In this document: positions 45,918 to 59,576 of the stretch, piece after piece
Layout: every line of letters starts with the position of its first letter
Numbering within the stretch: position 1 is the stretch's first letter
Source: Haliclona indistincta
Lineage: Eukaryota; Porifera; Demospongiae; Haplosclerida; Chalinidae
Direction: 5' to 3'
NCBI GenBank assembly: GCA_964017065.1
Contig: OZ024787.1
Coordinates: 4,203,569 to 4,267,568 of the forward strand
DNA: 64,000 nt
Program-made: the position numbers and the translations under genes
Notes under the pieces: model-generated
What the model was told of the DNA's origin: nothing
The model's database searches: none
The model's input: the letters and a program-made list of their open reading frames with translations, nothing else

Positions 45918-47779
45918 ATGGGTAATACGGCTCCTATCACCTCCCTGTTCATGATCTGTTATTTGCGTGTGGTACTGTGGGTTTCAGTTATTCTTCCTGG
46001 TTTTGCAGGAGGAAAATTCAAGGCGGATTCTGGTGTTGCACCGATCAAGATACCTGAAAGAGCCCCTCCAAAAGAACCTGAAATGTCAGCACAACTCACA
46101 CACACACTCACACACCCACTCACTAATCCGTTTGTTTGCTTGCTCATTTGTTCACTCTATCACTCTTTATTAATAATTATTTATATACATCGACCTTAAG
46201 GGGCTACACGTCGAACATCAGAATGACGAAAATTTCAGTTTCTTCGGGCAAACAAAGCTTGGTCAAAGACAGTTATCATCAAAGAAACTCACAAATCTGC
46301 TTGTGGGCGGAGCAAACACTGTAGAAAGAGTAAAAATTTTATTCAATGAGCGGACAAGCCACGCCCACCAAAATGGATTTGTGAACTGAATGGCTCGTGG
46401 TGAGCAAACGTATGCATGCGTTTTTGCGTAAAGTGTTCAGTCTGTCAGTCACAAGGCTGCGAATATTTAATTAGTTTCGTGGTTTGCACAAGAATTGAGC
46501 TACAGAGGTCAGCTAAGAACGCAGCAAGGTCATTTGTGGCGCCAGAGGTAGGCAAGGTTCACCCGCTTCGCTTGCCCGCCCTCCCCCCTCCCACCCACCC
46601 TGGTTGCTACCTTTAAATTAAAGAAAAACTATGTCGTAAAACATTTGGGTCCCTCGGCCCTCTAGCTCCACCCTAGGACCGCCCAGCAGTTGGTAAAGTC
46701 GCTGTGAAGTACTAGATGGTGAGCCAGAAAAAACAGCACGCAAAAAAATATATGTCTCGGCTTTAAAAAAGGTTTTCATTATTATACTGCTGGATTTTTG
46801 TTTTTTAGCATTTATTATTGTACTCATGAGTTCATAATTGTTGTTTTTATTTTGTGTTTATTATAGACCACTAGAGGATTTTGCTCTTGTGACAATCAAT
46901 CAAAAGGTACAGATATGTTGCTGTGGATTTGCACTTGTACATGTATCAATCTGATTTGTTCTTGGTAGGAGTACAAAATAACAATTGATGATCTCGATGA
47001 TGAGGAAGAACTGGGCAATGGAGCTTATGGGACGGTTAACAAGATGAGACACAAAGACACTGGATTCATAATGGCAGTCAAGGTTAGCTTTTTTGTTCTA
47101 GCTGTTCACTTACTCACTGCCCAACTTTCTCAACATTCTATCACCATTACTCTATCATTTTTATTGTAGAGAATCAGAATTACACTGGACCCAAAGGAAA
47201 ATGATCGAGTCCTAATGGACTATCACATAGCAATGAAGAGTCTTGACTGTCCTCATACTGTAATGTTCTATGGAGCCATGTTCAGAGAAGTAAGGAAGAA
47301 AATTACCCATTTCAAACTTTTATTATAAAATCACTCCTTTCCCCTCTTACTCCATTCGTATCTCTCTCCTTCTCCCTTCTCCTCCCTCCCTCTCCCTTCC
47401 TCCCTCCCTCTCTCCCTCCCTCCCTCCCTCCCTCTCTTTCCCTCCCTCCCTCTCTCCCTCCATCTCTCTCTCACTCCCTCTCCCTTCCTCCCTCCCTCCC
47501 TCCCTCTCCCTTCCCTCCCTCTCTCTCCCCCTCTCTCTCTCCCTCCCTCTCTCTCCCTTCCTCCCTCCCTCTCTCTCCCTTCCTCCCTCTCCCTTCCCTC
47601 TCCATCTCTCAGGGTGATGTGTGGATATGTATGGAGTTGATGGATAAATCTTTAGACTATGTGTGTCGCTTAGTTTACAGTAGACTCAATGAAAGAATAC
47701 CGGAACCCATCGTAGCCTCGATGGCTTATGCTGTAAGCATCATACTCAAGAATTGATTAGTATATATTCTCCCTCCCCC

Positions 47780-47818
<39 letters not shown>

Positions 47819-47835
47819 CCTCTCTCTCTCTCTCC

Positions 47836-47887
<52 letters not shown>

Positions 47888-47984
47888 CCTCCCTCCCTAT
47901 CCCTCCCTCCCTCTCTCTCTCCCCCCCTCTCTCTCTCTCTCCCCCTCTCTCTCTCCCTCCCTCCCTATCCCTCCCTCTCTCTCT

Positions 47985-48080
<96 letters not shown>

Positions 48081-49986
48081 CCTCTCCCTCCCTCTCTCAG
48101 ATGTTGGAAGCTCTTCATTACTTGAAGACTAAGCTAGAAGTCATGCATCGAGGTGCTTCCGCCTATTTCCTTTAGTATGCTAATGTCATTGTTGTTCTTC
48201 TCAGATGTGAAGCCCTCTAATATCCTCATCAACAGGAGAGGGGAAATCAAGCTGTGTGACTTTGGTATTTCTGGGAAACTGGTCAATTCCTTAGCAAAAA
48301 CAAATATCGGTTGCCCTCCCTATCTTGCGGTGAGCTGAGGACAATACCACAACAAATGCATGCACTATTAACCACTCACTAATGGTGGTCCATTCCATTC
48401 TGGAAGTTCATATGAACAATTATGCGAATTGTGAATAATCAGCGAAGTAATTATAATGGAGTGTAGATAAACTTGACTTGAACTATAATATAAAACTTAT
48501 ACAAAACTTCTGCCTGAAAAGTTTTTATCACAGTTTGTTTTATGACCACTATAATCATTTCTTGATTTCTGTGTCTTTAGCCTGAACGTATCAATGATGG
48601 CGCCAGACCTTATGATCACAGGTCGGATGTTTGGAGCTTTGGTATTACTTTGGTGAGTCCTTTATTCAAAAATTTATACATGTATTATATCTGTATTCAT
48701 GCAGTACGAGCTAGGAGTTGGGAAGTACCCATACAAGCTGTTTGCTAACTATTATGAGCAAGTAGCAATAGTGGTCAATGCAGACGCTCCGAGAATTCCT
48801 GACGGTCAAGAGTTTAGTGACAAATTCAGAGATTTCATCCACAAATGGTACGTCTCTGAGTCCATGTGTAGGTGTTAGTCACATGACATGTGTGTAAGCG
48901 CGGGACTTCCAAGCTCACTCACTCACTCCTTTTACGTCGTGTGTCTTAGATGTCAAGCCGTCCAATATCCTCATCAATCGCAAAGGAGAAATCAAGCTTT
49001 GTGACTTTGGTATCTCGGGAGAATTGGTCAACTCATTTGCCAAAACTGACATTGGCTGCCGGCCGTATCTTGCAGTAAGACATATAATGTTATTGTTACG
49101 GTCAATGTAAACAAAAAGTTTATAAAATTACTTTTTCAAAATTTTACTTGTAATCCAGTGTTGTTGTAATTGCTTATGAAGATTGTCAGTTGTCCTTGGC
49201 TCTGCTCCTTATCTAATTTTCTCGTTTCTTTTCCTTGTGACCTGTACATGTATTACTTTGCCCTTTTCCTTTTTGGTTTTCCTACATCTTGGTGATGCTT
49301 CTATATAATTTAAAAACTTTCAGTTGATCAATGTTAAAAAATTTGTCAGGTCATCTAAACAAACACATTTTTTAAGTTGGTAGCACTCATGTCACCATTC
49401 TACTTTTTCTCTCAGCCTGAGCGGATTATCAGCGGTTCTAAGAAGTACGACCATCGCTCTGATGTCTGGAGCTACGGAATCACTTTAGTAAGTCTTCATT
49501 TTATCATAATATTGGATCCACTGTCATGTCTGTCACACAGTATGAATTAGCGGTTGGGGAATTCCCCTACAGACAGTACAAGAATGTGTTTGAGCAGATT
49601 AAGCTAGTGATAGAAGGGGATGCACCAAGAATGCCAGATGACAGAGGCTTCAGTGAGAACTTCAAAGACTTCGTACATAGATGGTAAGTAAATATCATGT
49701 GACAATCACATGATGTATGAGTGCAGTCATGTGTCTGTCAGATGACTAATTTTGTGACTTAACATTAAATTTTTATCCAGTTTAACAAAAGAGACAGATA
49801 ACAGAATTCGCTATGTTGAAATGCTGGTGAGTGTGAAAATGCACTTTAACATTTTTATCTTACTTTTCCCCTGTATCACAGGATCACGTCTTTATTCGTA
49901 GCATAGTCCATAATCCAGAAGAAGTGGCTAGTTGGTACGTTGACGTCCTAGAAAGGGAGCCCCCAGTTGCAGGGGCAGCAAACTGA
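45918..49986 (+). CDS. MKK-B: second MKK3/6-type kinase gene, chimeric 3' half
   Basis: Exons 1-10 are 45918-45921, 46009-46084, 46867-46906, 46969-47082, 47170-47289, 47613-47732, 48101-48152, 48205-48329, 48581-48652 and 48705-48847, with lengths as in MKK-A except exon 1. They encode the Gly loop GNGAYG, AVK, HRDVKPSN, DFG, activation loop NSLAKT and APE, clearly diverged from MKK-A. Its own exons 11-12 are missing. From about 48893 the sequence is a near-exact copy of MKK-A from the start of intron 7: exons 8', 9', 10', 11' and 12' at 48950-49074, 49416-49487, 49541-49683, 49781-49826 and 49882-49986. Joining exon 10 to 11' keeps the frame (338 aa); joining to 8' gives TG+A, an immediate stop. 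The tiny first exon is the least certain part. Confidence 0.8.
47350..47610. repeat. CT/CCCT tract in MKK-B intron 5
   Basis: A long pyrimidine-only stretch of TCTC and CCTCCCT units up to the acceptor of exon 6, parallel to the one in MKK-A. Confidence 0.85.
47763..48099. repeat. CT tract in MKK-B intron 6
   Basis: Over 330 bp of CT, CCCT and CCCCCTCT units directly before exon 7. The 140-codon Ser/Leu frame through it is a repeat artefact. Confidence 0.9.
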
Positions 49987-50578
49987 CACTACAACACAAT
50001 CCATTTCTCTCACTCATCTCTCTCTCTTTCATCCGTCTCTCTCCCTCTCGTTTGTACGTGAAATTATTTTGTTTCAAGTCATTAGAAATTTATGTTCTTA
50101 TAAAAAGATTATTCAAAAGTGCATTAACATGTAGATTGGTATGGTGAAGTTTTTACGAACAAAATCAAAGTTTATAATAAAGTCTAAATTTAAGATTGGC
50201 AGGACAAAAAATCAATGATTGTAAGTTTTGATACAAGATTCAAATAAACTAAGTTTTGATTCAAAATTTAAGATTGGTAGGACAAAAAATCAATATGATT
50301 TTAAGTTTTGATACAAGATTTAGATAAACTAAGTTTTGATTCAAGAGTTAAATCAAAAGTGTAGCCTCGCTAATAAGGCGAAAAAATTTTTATTGGTCAT
50401 CGTTTTCTTCATCTACTGGAACTGGGTCATACAATATTTCCCCTTGGCGCCTCTTCTGCTGAACATCAGTGTAGCACTTTCTGAAATCAGACAACCGTTT
50501 CTTCAAATAGGACAGCATCTGGAATCCAAACCATGCCGCTGGCAGGAAGAGCAGCACGGACTGCAGTGTCAAAGCAGG
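48893..50578. repeat. Duplicated block: MKK-A exons 8-12 plus P1 3' end
   Basis: It matches 11881 to about 13660 almost base for base, including introns, the 3' flank and the last 60 or so codons of P1. The right junction lies within the P5 coding sequence near 50575-50582, where P1-type CAGTGTCAAAGCAGGAAT passes into P2-type AGATTTGGTACTATC. Confidence 0.85.
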
Positions 50579-53500
50579 AATAGATTTGGTACTATCAATA
50601 TCGGTGAGATATGAGCGGTAGATACTGATAGCGATCACCATAGCCAGAGCTAAGAACACAGCTGCATCTAGTCGGTTATACTTCTTTGATGGCGAATTCA
50701 TCAAATGCACTGGGGCATTTCCTTGGGCAGTATCAGTCAATTCTCGTTGTATTGCTATCTGTTCTTGGTTATGTTCTATATGGTTGTAGCCATATGGTTG
50801 GAACACAATGAAAAACACAGCTGCTGCACAACAGATGAACATTTTCGTTACCAACTCGATCATGTATGTTGGAAAAGCAAGGTAACTTATCACCATGAGA
50901 ATACGCAAGACAAAGTAGGCACCTGAAACCCAACGAAAGTCATGAGCACTACAGGAGCAAAAACAACTGCTACCAGAACAGCATTTGAAATCAACACTGT
51001 AAAGTTCTGTTTCGGTATTGAATGTTGCTTCACGCCACATACAGGTACGATCAGAACGTATTCGTCTAACTTTGTCTTTGCAGCACAGAAGATACCGCTG
51101 TCTACGATTAGCTGATGGAAGGCTCCTGAAGTTAGCCTGAAGCCCTACAAGAAGATAGTGGAGAACGCCTTCAGATCCTTGCTTCCCGTAGCGAAGAATG
51201 AACAATGAAAAAGGTACCATGAACAGGTAAACACAAAATATAAGCGCTAGCACAAGATATGGTATAATGTCATCAGGATATTTCTTGGTTCCATCCATAT
51301 AAAGAACACTACCATTTCCGTTGATGAAATCAATTGGAGTTATGAGCATACAAGTAGTGAACACTATCTTTGTATAAGACAGGACAAAGAATGCTGCCAT
51401 AGCTGAGACAAGATAATCACGATTGCTAGAGAACAATACTCGATTGATGTAATAAAATATTTTCCTGCACACAGTCCTACTTTCTTGTTCATTGTCTGGT
51501 TCATTTTCACCGACTTGTTTAAAATTGCAGCACCAAGCTTTGTTTCCCATATCGTGACACTTGTAAACTATCGCCATGACAATCACAAGGACAAGTGGCA
51601 GTAAAGCAACACAGTAGTTTAAGGCTATTACCAATGTTATTGACATGTGAGGATGAAGACAGAACCGACCAAACTCGGGCAATCGCAATTCCAAATTCGA
51701 TATATCATACAGTATATAGTATAATTTTTTGAGCACAGGAGGAAACCAGAGGGCTCCATCGAGATCCATAGGAATTACTGTCGTAACCATCTGAGCAAAA
51801 AAATTGGAGCATTGTATTTTCCTGATGATATTTTGATACCAAACCGATACACAAACCAAAGAAATAGAAATGGAAACAGAAGTTTATAAAGAATGAAAGC
51901 TAACACATGCAAAGGAAGAGAGAAATTTTCATCATATTTAATGCAGTCGTATGATTCTGAATTGACAGCAAGGCAATAGCCATCAATGCACTTGCTACAG
52001 AGTGTTCCATTTCTATCTGCTTCAATGCAAAGCTTGTTTTGTACTTCAGTAAAATTTGTCACGGAAATAAAATTGTTCTCATAAAAACAGAACCGGCATG
52101 CTAACATAATTTCAGTCTTGTTATCAAAGGGAGAATGGCCTATCCAAAACCCACGCCTAATATCGGAGTGTGCTGATGTGTCATTTGTATCACATTGTAA
52201 AAGATTGTTGTACTCCTCTGCTACACACTTGCACTGACCTTGTGAAAGCCTAAAGCCAGGTGGACAATCCATAAAAGTAACATCAAGTATAGCTAAAATT
52301 GGGTTAGGTGTGTTGACAGACTGCAGTGCAATTTTTCCATTTGTGACATTAGAGTTTGGCTGAAGAAGCAGAATAGAGTTATGTGCAAGATAGTGAGAGT
52401 GATCACTAAGAATCACGCAATGAGAGAGAGACCGAGCAGCAAACACCGTATAGTTACTGACATCACGACCAAAGTCATCAAACGTTGTTAAGTTAAAACT
52501 TTTCCATTTTCCAGGCAATACATTATTCAATGATATCTCTATTGTTGGTTTGCTGTTGAATCCAAATTTTGATGGAGCCGACATTATCTCATCACCACAT
52601 TTCTTGTTACCATAGTCCCACTTCTTCTTGTTGCCCGCATTATTCCAACAAAAGACTGATGACAAACTATGATTGTTATCATGTGGTGGACCAAAAGCTC
52701 TTCCCCAGAGGCAAGGCTGAGGTGAAGAGGTGTAGATGGCATTGGGCTTGCCCATTGCAGTATTGTTGATAAACTTGAAGTTAACGTCCCATTTATAAGG
52801 GTCTTTCATCAAGTCATAATATCGGATGAAGCAGTTACCAGAAGAGATAGAATCCTGACCAGTCAATGAAGTGGCATATATTGCTCCTCCTAAGTAATAC
52901 GCCGTGTTGTTGATGAACTTCATTGTAGTGACTTGATCTAGAACAAAGAAAGCATTGCCGAGCAATGCAATGGCACCACCTTGACGAGCAGAGTTGTTGA
53001 CAAATGTATAATTCGTAGAATTCTTGAAATATATACCAGTGTTTGCACCAGCCAATGCAGTGTGTTTATTGTTAGTGAAAGTAGCATAACCAGCAAATTG
53101 AATTGGAATTGAGTCAAGATAAAAAGTACCTTTTCCAACCGATTGTTCATCATGATTACTATGATCAATGCTAGGTGGACGATTGGAATCAAACAAACAT
53201 TCTTCTAGCACTGGTGCAATGATGGCACCACCGTGTGTTACTTCATGCCAGCCTATCATAGAAATGGCAGATCCTACTGGAGCTATGTTGGCAGTCCAAT
53301 TACCTAATGAAATGGTCAATTCATTAGTCGGAGAAGAACTATTTTCTCGTGTAGCACCAAAAAACATACCACCTCCGCTAGTACGAGCCTCGTTATTGAC
53401 AAAAGCGTTAATAACAATTGTAATATTATTGTGGTGCATGTCACTGACTTGGGGTCCTTTACTAGAAATGCTTGAGGCAAAGTTGACCCTCAGACCACCT

Positions 53501-54473
53501 CCTTGCTGTGTTGCTTGGTTACTATCAAAACTACACCAATCAAACATAACCTTGTTATTGTGGCAACTATCCTGAAAGTCCACAAAGGCACCTCCTCCAA
53601 AAACAGCTTGGTTACCAATAAAATGACAGTGAAAGACAAAGATTGAAGAGAGACTACTATTTCCTTTAAAGAATACAGACAAACCCCCTCCACGACCAAA
53701 TGAAACATGGTCTGCTAAATGAGGAACCATGAATACTCGGCTATTGTCCTTAGCCTCATTGTAGTAGAAGTTTGAGTTCAAAATACTGAATGTTCCTCCT
53801 GTCCTAAACTCTTCCGGAACATTACTGGTGTCTTCACAGTAGTCGTTACCCGGGAGACAATAGGGAAATTCAATATACAGGCCTCCGCCAACAGTTTGTC
53901 CCATTGTATTGTTCATAAAGTTACACCGATTGATCACGTTATTTCCGATTGTCGCAAATAATTGAACCGCAATTCCTTTGCTGTAGGACACATTGACTTG
54001 GTTCAAGGTGACGTCTTTACACAGTTGAAAGAACAACGACACATTGTATTTGGCGAAATTATTGCCTTTTCTAACGCGAGAGTTGCTCAGCTGTTCGTAG
54101 CCACAGTGATAGAAAGAGACGTTAGAGATGTGGACGGTTGTTGCGTGGTGAAAAGCCAGTCCGGCGCCATCGCTGCAATTCACCATCACCTCGCTAGCTG
54201 GAGCTTGTCCAGAGATATTCACGTTCTTTACTAGGTTGAACTTGTGGTAAGCAGAATATCGTAGCGTGTATGTACCGCGCTCGATAGTAACAGTAGTATC
54301 GTTAGTGACGCCATCGAGTGCCATAGTAAGATTACTGCACTTACCAACTCCTGACAACAGGCAGTTGCGTCGTCCTTTCCCGACGTAGAGACGATCACCG
54401 TTTTTCCACCATAGCAGTGCGGTAGAGTAGCAGATAGCATCGCAACTACCAACATTAACAGACTGCTTGCCAT
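50390..54473 (-). pseudogene. P5: broken, mosaic beta-helix receptor copy
   Basis: It would begin at the ATG at 54473 with an intact signal peptide. One base is lost near 54354-54358 (CTGACAACAG for CTGACAAACA), and one T of the T-run at 51797-51803, the same deletion as in P3. Between and after the shifts the frames are fully open (908 and 489 codons). The C-terminus is P1-type (YDPVPVDEENDDQ); the membrane part and neck are P2-type. Two single-base losses in an otherwise clean gene could also be assembly errors. Confidence 0.8.
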
Positions 54474-54829
54474 AGTAAACGGCGTCGCATGAAAGGTTCA
54501 CGAGAGCTCGTAGTACGCTACGAAGCTATAGTCAGTGGTTTTGCAGGCACATACGGCAGCACGTGAGCAACCAAGCAACAACTGTTGACCAAATCGAAAC
54601 TGAAAGTGAGAAAGCGGCACTTCTTCACTGCCCTTGCATTTAATATCAGCATATCACTAACATAAAGGGAAAATGCATGATACAGATCCGTCTGCTGACA
54701 CAGTCATTAACTGCATTGGTCAGAGAAACCTAAAGTTATATTATCATGAAACAGGTGTCAGTATAGAAGCAATATTAAGTTTATGCAGAGCAACTGATTT
54801 GAGTATGGTACTCCGTACATATTTTATAT

Positions 54830-55155
54830 ACACAGATAATCATGTGACTATCACATGATTTGTGAATGTCATTGCGATTATCACATGATTTTTTTATGTT
54901 TGCATGCAATTGACCAATTTTTTCCTGACAAAAAGTTGAAGACATAATATAATATTATGCTGGTAAATCTATGATAAGATTGTGCTTTAAATTATTTTAA
55001 TCGTGACTTGCTTTTATAGGTTTTGTTTTCCCTTTATTACAGACACACAACCCCCTTACTCAGTCCCACTATTATTATTGTAGCTAGCTGTACCAGTACA
55101 GTGATGTCCTAGCAAGAGAACCTCCGGTTGCAGGACTGAACAGCAAAAATGACAC
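54830..55155 (+). pseudogene. Relic of the last MKK exons beside P6
   Basis: Same order and decay as at 26825-27150, ending at GATGTCCTAGCAAGAGAACC and GGTTGCAGGACTGAAC. Confidence 0.75.
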
Positions 55156-55449
55156 TACTATGCATCACACAATAAATCCTTAACTTTCCATTTTATTTCT
55201 TCAGTACTATTTCTTGTGTATTTTATGTCTAATGAAAATCATTACAATTTTATTTTAAAATTATTCATCTACGAAAATCAAAGGGATATACATACATGTA
55301 ATTAAAACATGCATTTTGGAAAGTGAAGTTGTTCCAAAGTAAACAAACCAAAGTGTATACAGCTAAGTGTGTAGTGTAAAGTGTAGTGGATTAGTAACCT
55401 TATAAGTGTTTTTTTAATCAGAAGTGTATAGGTATTAGCTGATCCAAAA

Positions 55450-58400
55450 TTAATGTACATTGTGGTTCTGATGTTCGTTCTGATCATTGCCTTCTTTGTC
55501 TTCATTAATAGGCACTGGTTCATAAATGATTCCACATTTGCGTCTCTTCTGCAGTGCATCAATTATCCACTTCTTAAAAACAGACAAGCGTTTCCTTAAG
55601 TCAAGCAGAATGTTGATGGCGAACCATGCCGCTGGCAGAAAGAGCAACACAGACTGCAGCATTAGAGCAGGAATAGATTTGGTACTATCAATATCGGTGA
55701 GATATAAGCGGTAGATACAGATAGCGATCATCATAGCCAGAGCTAAGAACACGGCTGCATCTAGTCGGTTATACTTCTTTGATGGCGAATTCATCAAATG
55801 CACTGGGGCATTTCCTTGGGCAGTATCAGTCAATTCTCGTTGTAATGCTATCTGTTCTTGATTATGTTCTATATGGTTGTAGCCATATGGTTGGAACACA
55901 ATGAAAAACACAGCTGCTGCACAACAGATGAACATTTTCGTTACCAACTCGATCATGTATGTTGGAAAAGCAAGGTAACTTATCACCATGAGAATACGCA
56001 AGACAAAGTAGGCACCTGAAACCCAACGAAAGTCATGAGCACTACAGGAGCAAAAACAACTGCTACCAGAACAGCATTTGAAATCAGCACTGTAAAGTTC
56101 TGTTTCGGTATTGAATGTTGCTTCACGCCACATACAGGTACGATCAGAACGTATTCGTCTAACTTTGTCTTTGTAGCACAGAAGATACCGCTGTCTACGA
56201 TTAGCTGATGGAAGGCTCCTGAAGTTAGCCTGAAGCCCTACAAGAAGATAGTGGAGAACACCTTCAGATCCTTGCTTCCCGTAGCGAAGAATGAACAATG
56301 AAAAAGGTACCATGAACAGGTAAACACAAAATATAAGCGCTAGCATAAGATATGGTATAATGTCTTCAGGATATTTCTTGGTTCCATCCATATAAAGAAC
56401 ACTACCATTTCCGTTGATGAAATCAATTGGAGTTATGAGCATACAAGTAGTGAACACTATCTTTGTATAAGACAGGACAAAGAATGCTGCCATAGCTGAG
56501 ACTAGATAATCACGATTGCTAGAGAACAATACTCGATTGATGTAATAAAATATTTTCCTGCACCCTGTCCTACTTTCTTGTTCATTGTCTTGTTCATTTT
56601 CACCGACTTGTTTAAAATTGCAGCACCAAGCTTTGTTTCCCATATCGTGACACTTGTACACTATCGCCATGGCAATTACAAGGACAAGTGGCAGTAAAGC
56701 AACACAGTAGTTTAAGGCTATTACCAATGTTATTGACATGTGAGGATGAAGACAGAACCGACCAAACTCGGGCAATCGCAATTCCAAATTCGATATATCA
56801 TACAGTATATAGTATAATTTTTTGAGCGCAGGAGGAAACCAGAGGGCTCCATCGAGATCCATAGGAACTACTGTCGTAACCATCTGAGCAAAAAACACTG
56901 GAGCATTGTATTTTCCTGATGATATTTTGATACCAAACCGATACACAAACCAAAGAAATAGAAATGGAAACAGAAGTTTATAAAGAATGAAAGCTAACAC
57001 ATGCAAAGGAAGAGAGAAATTTTCATCATATTTAATGCAGTCGTATGATTCTGAATTGACAGCAAGGCAATAGCCATCAATGCACTTACTACAGAGTGTT
57101 CCATTTCTATCAGCTTTAATGCAAAGCTTGTTTTGTACTTCAGTAAAATTTGTCACGGAAATAAAATTGTTCTCATAAAAACAGAACCGGCATGCTAACA
57201 TAATTTCAGTCTTGTTATCAAAGGGAGAAGGGCCTATCCAAAACCCACGCCTAATATCGGAGTGTGCTGAAGTGTCATTTGTATCACAATCACATTGTAA
57301 AAGATTGTTGTACTCCTCTGCTACACACTTGCACTGACCTTGTGAAAGCCTAAAGCCAGGTGGACAATCCATAAAAGTAACATCAAGTATAGCTAAAATT
57401 GGGTTAGGTGTGTTGACAGACTGCAGTGCAATTTTTCCATTTGTGACATTAGAGTTTGGCTGAAGAAGCAGAATAGAGTTGTGTGCAAGATAGTGAGAGT
57501 GATCACTAAGAATCACGTAAGGAGAGAGAGACCGAGCAGCAAACACCGTATAGTTACTGACATCACGACCAAAGTCATCTAATGTTGTTAAGTTAAAACT
57601 TTTCCATTTTCCAGGCAATACATTATTCAATGATATCTCTATTGTTGATCCGCTGTTGAATCCAAATTTTGATGGAGCCGACATTATCTCATCACCACAT
57701 TTCTTGTTACCATAATCCCACTTCTTCTTGTTGTCCGCACTATTCCAACAAAAGACTGTTGACAAACTATGATTGTTATCATGTGGTGGACCAAAAGCTC
57801 TTCCCCAGAGACAAGGCTGAGGTGACGAGGTGTAGATGGCATTGGGCTTGCCCATTGCAGTATTGTTGATAAACTTGAAGTTAACATCCCATTTATCAGG
57901 GTCTTTCATCATGTCATAATATCGGATGAAGCAGTTACCAGAAGAGATAGAATCCTGACCAGTCAATGAAGTGGCATATATTGCTCCTCCTAAGTAATAC
58001 GCTGTGTTGTTGATGAACTTCATTGTAGTGACTTGATCTAGAACAAAGAAAGCATTGCCGAGCAATGCAATGGCACCACCTTGACGAGCAGAGTTGTTGA
58101 CAAATGTATAATTCGTAGAATTCTTGAAATATATACCAGTGCTTGCACCAGCCAATGCAGTGTGTTTATTGTTAGTGAAGGTAGCATAACCAGCAAATTG
58201 AATTGGAATTGAATCAAGATAAACAGTACCTTTTCCAACCGATTGTTCATCATGATTACTATGATCAATGCTAGGTGGACGATTGGAATCAAACAAACAT
58301 TCTTCTAGCACTGGTGCAATGATGGCACCACCGTGTGTTACTTCATGCCAGCCTATCATAGAAATGGCAGATCCTACTGGAGCTATGTTGGCAGTCCAAT

Positions 58401-59576
58401 TACCTAATGAAATGGTCAATTCATTAGTCGGAGAAGAACTATTTTCACGTGTAGCACCAAAAAACATACCACCTCCACTAGTACGAGCCTCGTTATTGAC
58501 AAAAGCGTTTATAACAATTATAATATTATTGTGGTGCATGTCACTGACTTGGGGTCCTTTACTAGAAATGCTTGAGGCAAAGTTGACCCTCAGACCACCT
58601 CCTTGCTGTGTTGCTTGGTTACTATCAAAACTACACAAATCAAAAAGAACCTTGTTATTGTGGCAACTATCCTGAAAGTCAACAAATGCACCTCCTCCAA
58701 AAACAGCCTGGTTACGAATAAAACAACAGTGGATGACAGTGATTAAGGAGAGACTGCTATTTCCTTTAAAGAATATAGACAAACCTCCTCCACGGCCAAA
58801 TGAAACATGGTCTGCTAAATGAGGAACCATGAATACTCGGCTTTTGTCCTTAGCCTCATTGTAGTAGAAGTTTGAGTTTGAAATACGAAATGTTCCTCCT
58901 GTCATAAACTCTTCTGGAACATTACTGGTGTCTTCACAGTAGTCGTTACCCGGGAGACAATAGGGAAATTCAATATACAGGCCTCCGCCAACAGTTTGCC
59001 CTCCGGTGTTGTTCATAAAGTTACACCAATTGATCTCATTATTTCCAATTGTCGCAAAAAATTGAATTGCGATTCCTTTGCTGTAGGACACATTGACTTG
59101 GTTCAAGGTGACGTCTTTGCACAGCTGAAAGAACAACGACACATTGTATTTGGCGAAATTATTGCCTTTCCTAACGCGAGAGTTGCTCAGCTGTTCGTAT
59201 CCACAGCCATAGAAAGAAACGTTAGAGATGTGGACGGTTGTTGCGTGGTGAAAAGCCAGTCCGGCGCCATCGCTGCAATTCACTACCACCTCGCTAGCTG
59301 GAGCTTGTCCAGAGATAACCACGTTCTTTACTTGGTCGAACTTGTGGTGAGCAGAATGTTGTAGCGTGTATGTACCGCGCTCGATAGTAAAAGTAGTATC
59401 GTTAGTGACGCCCTCGAGTGCCATAGTAAGATTACTGCACTTACCAACTCCTGACAAACAGGCAGTTGCGTTGTCCTTTCCCGACGTGGAGACGATCACC
59501 ATTTTCCCGCCATATAGCAGTGCGGTAGAGTAGCAGATAGCATCGCAACTACCAACATTAACAGACTGCTTGCCAT
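55450..59576 (-). pseudogene. P6: receptor copy, open except for a 2-bp insertion at the signal peptide
   Basis: From 59502 to 55450 the frame is open for 1350 codons with all parts (beta-helix, Cys-rich neck, membrane segments, tail as in P2 and P3). The family start at 59576 (MASSLLMLVVAMLSATLPHC) runs into a 2-bp TA insertion near 59513-59515 (CATATAGC for CATAGC), which stops it after about 26 codons. A start at the ATG at 59502 would give a protein without signal peptide. So the gene is either just inactivated, or the insertion is an assembly error. It is a mosaic: ends like P2, middle (NAFVNNEARTSGGGMFFG) like P5. Confidence 0.75.

Noticed and set aside
45918..46199. Unspliced 93-codon reading with a hydrophobic start running into MKK-B exon 2
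   Set aside because: The AG acceptor before 46009 and matching exon length (76 bp) with MKK-A favour a spliced tiny first exon; the long version stays a minor possibility.
47753..48175. 140-codon Ser/Leu/Pro frame
   Set aside because: Product of the CT microsatellite; the real exon is 48101-48152.
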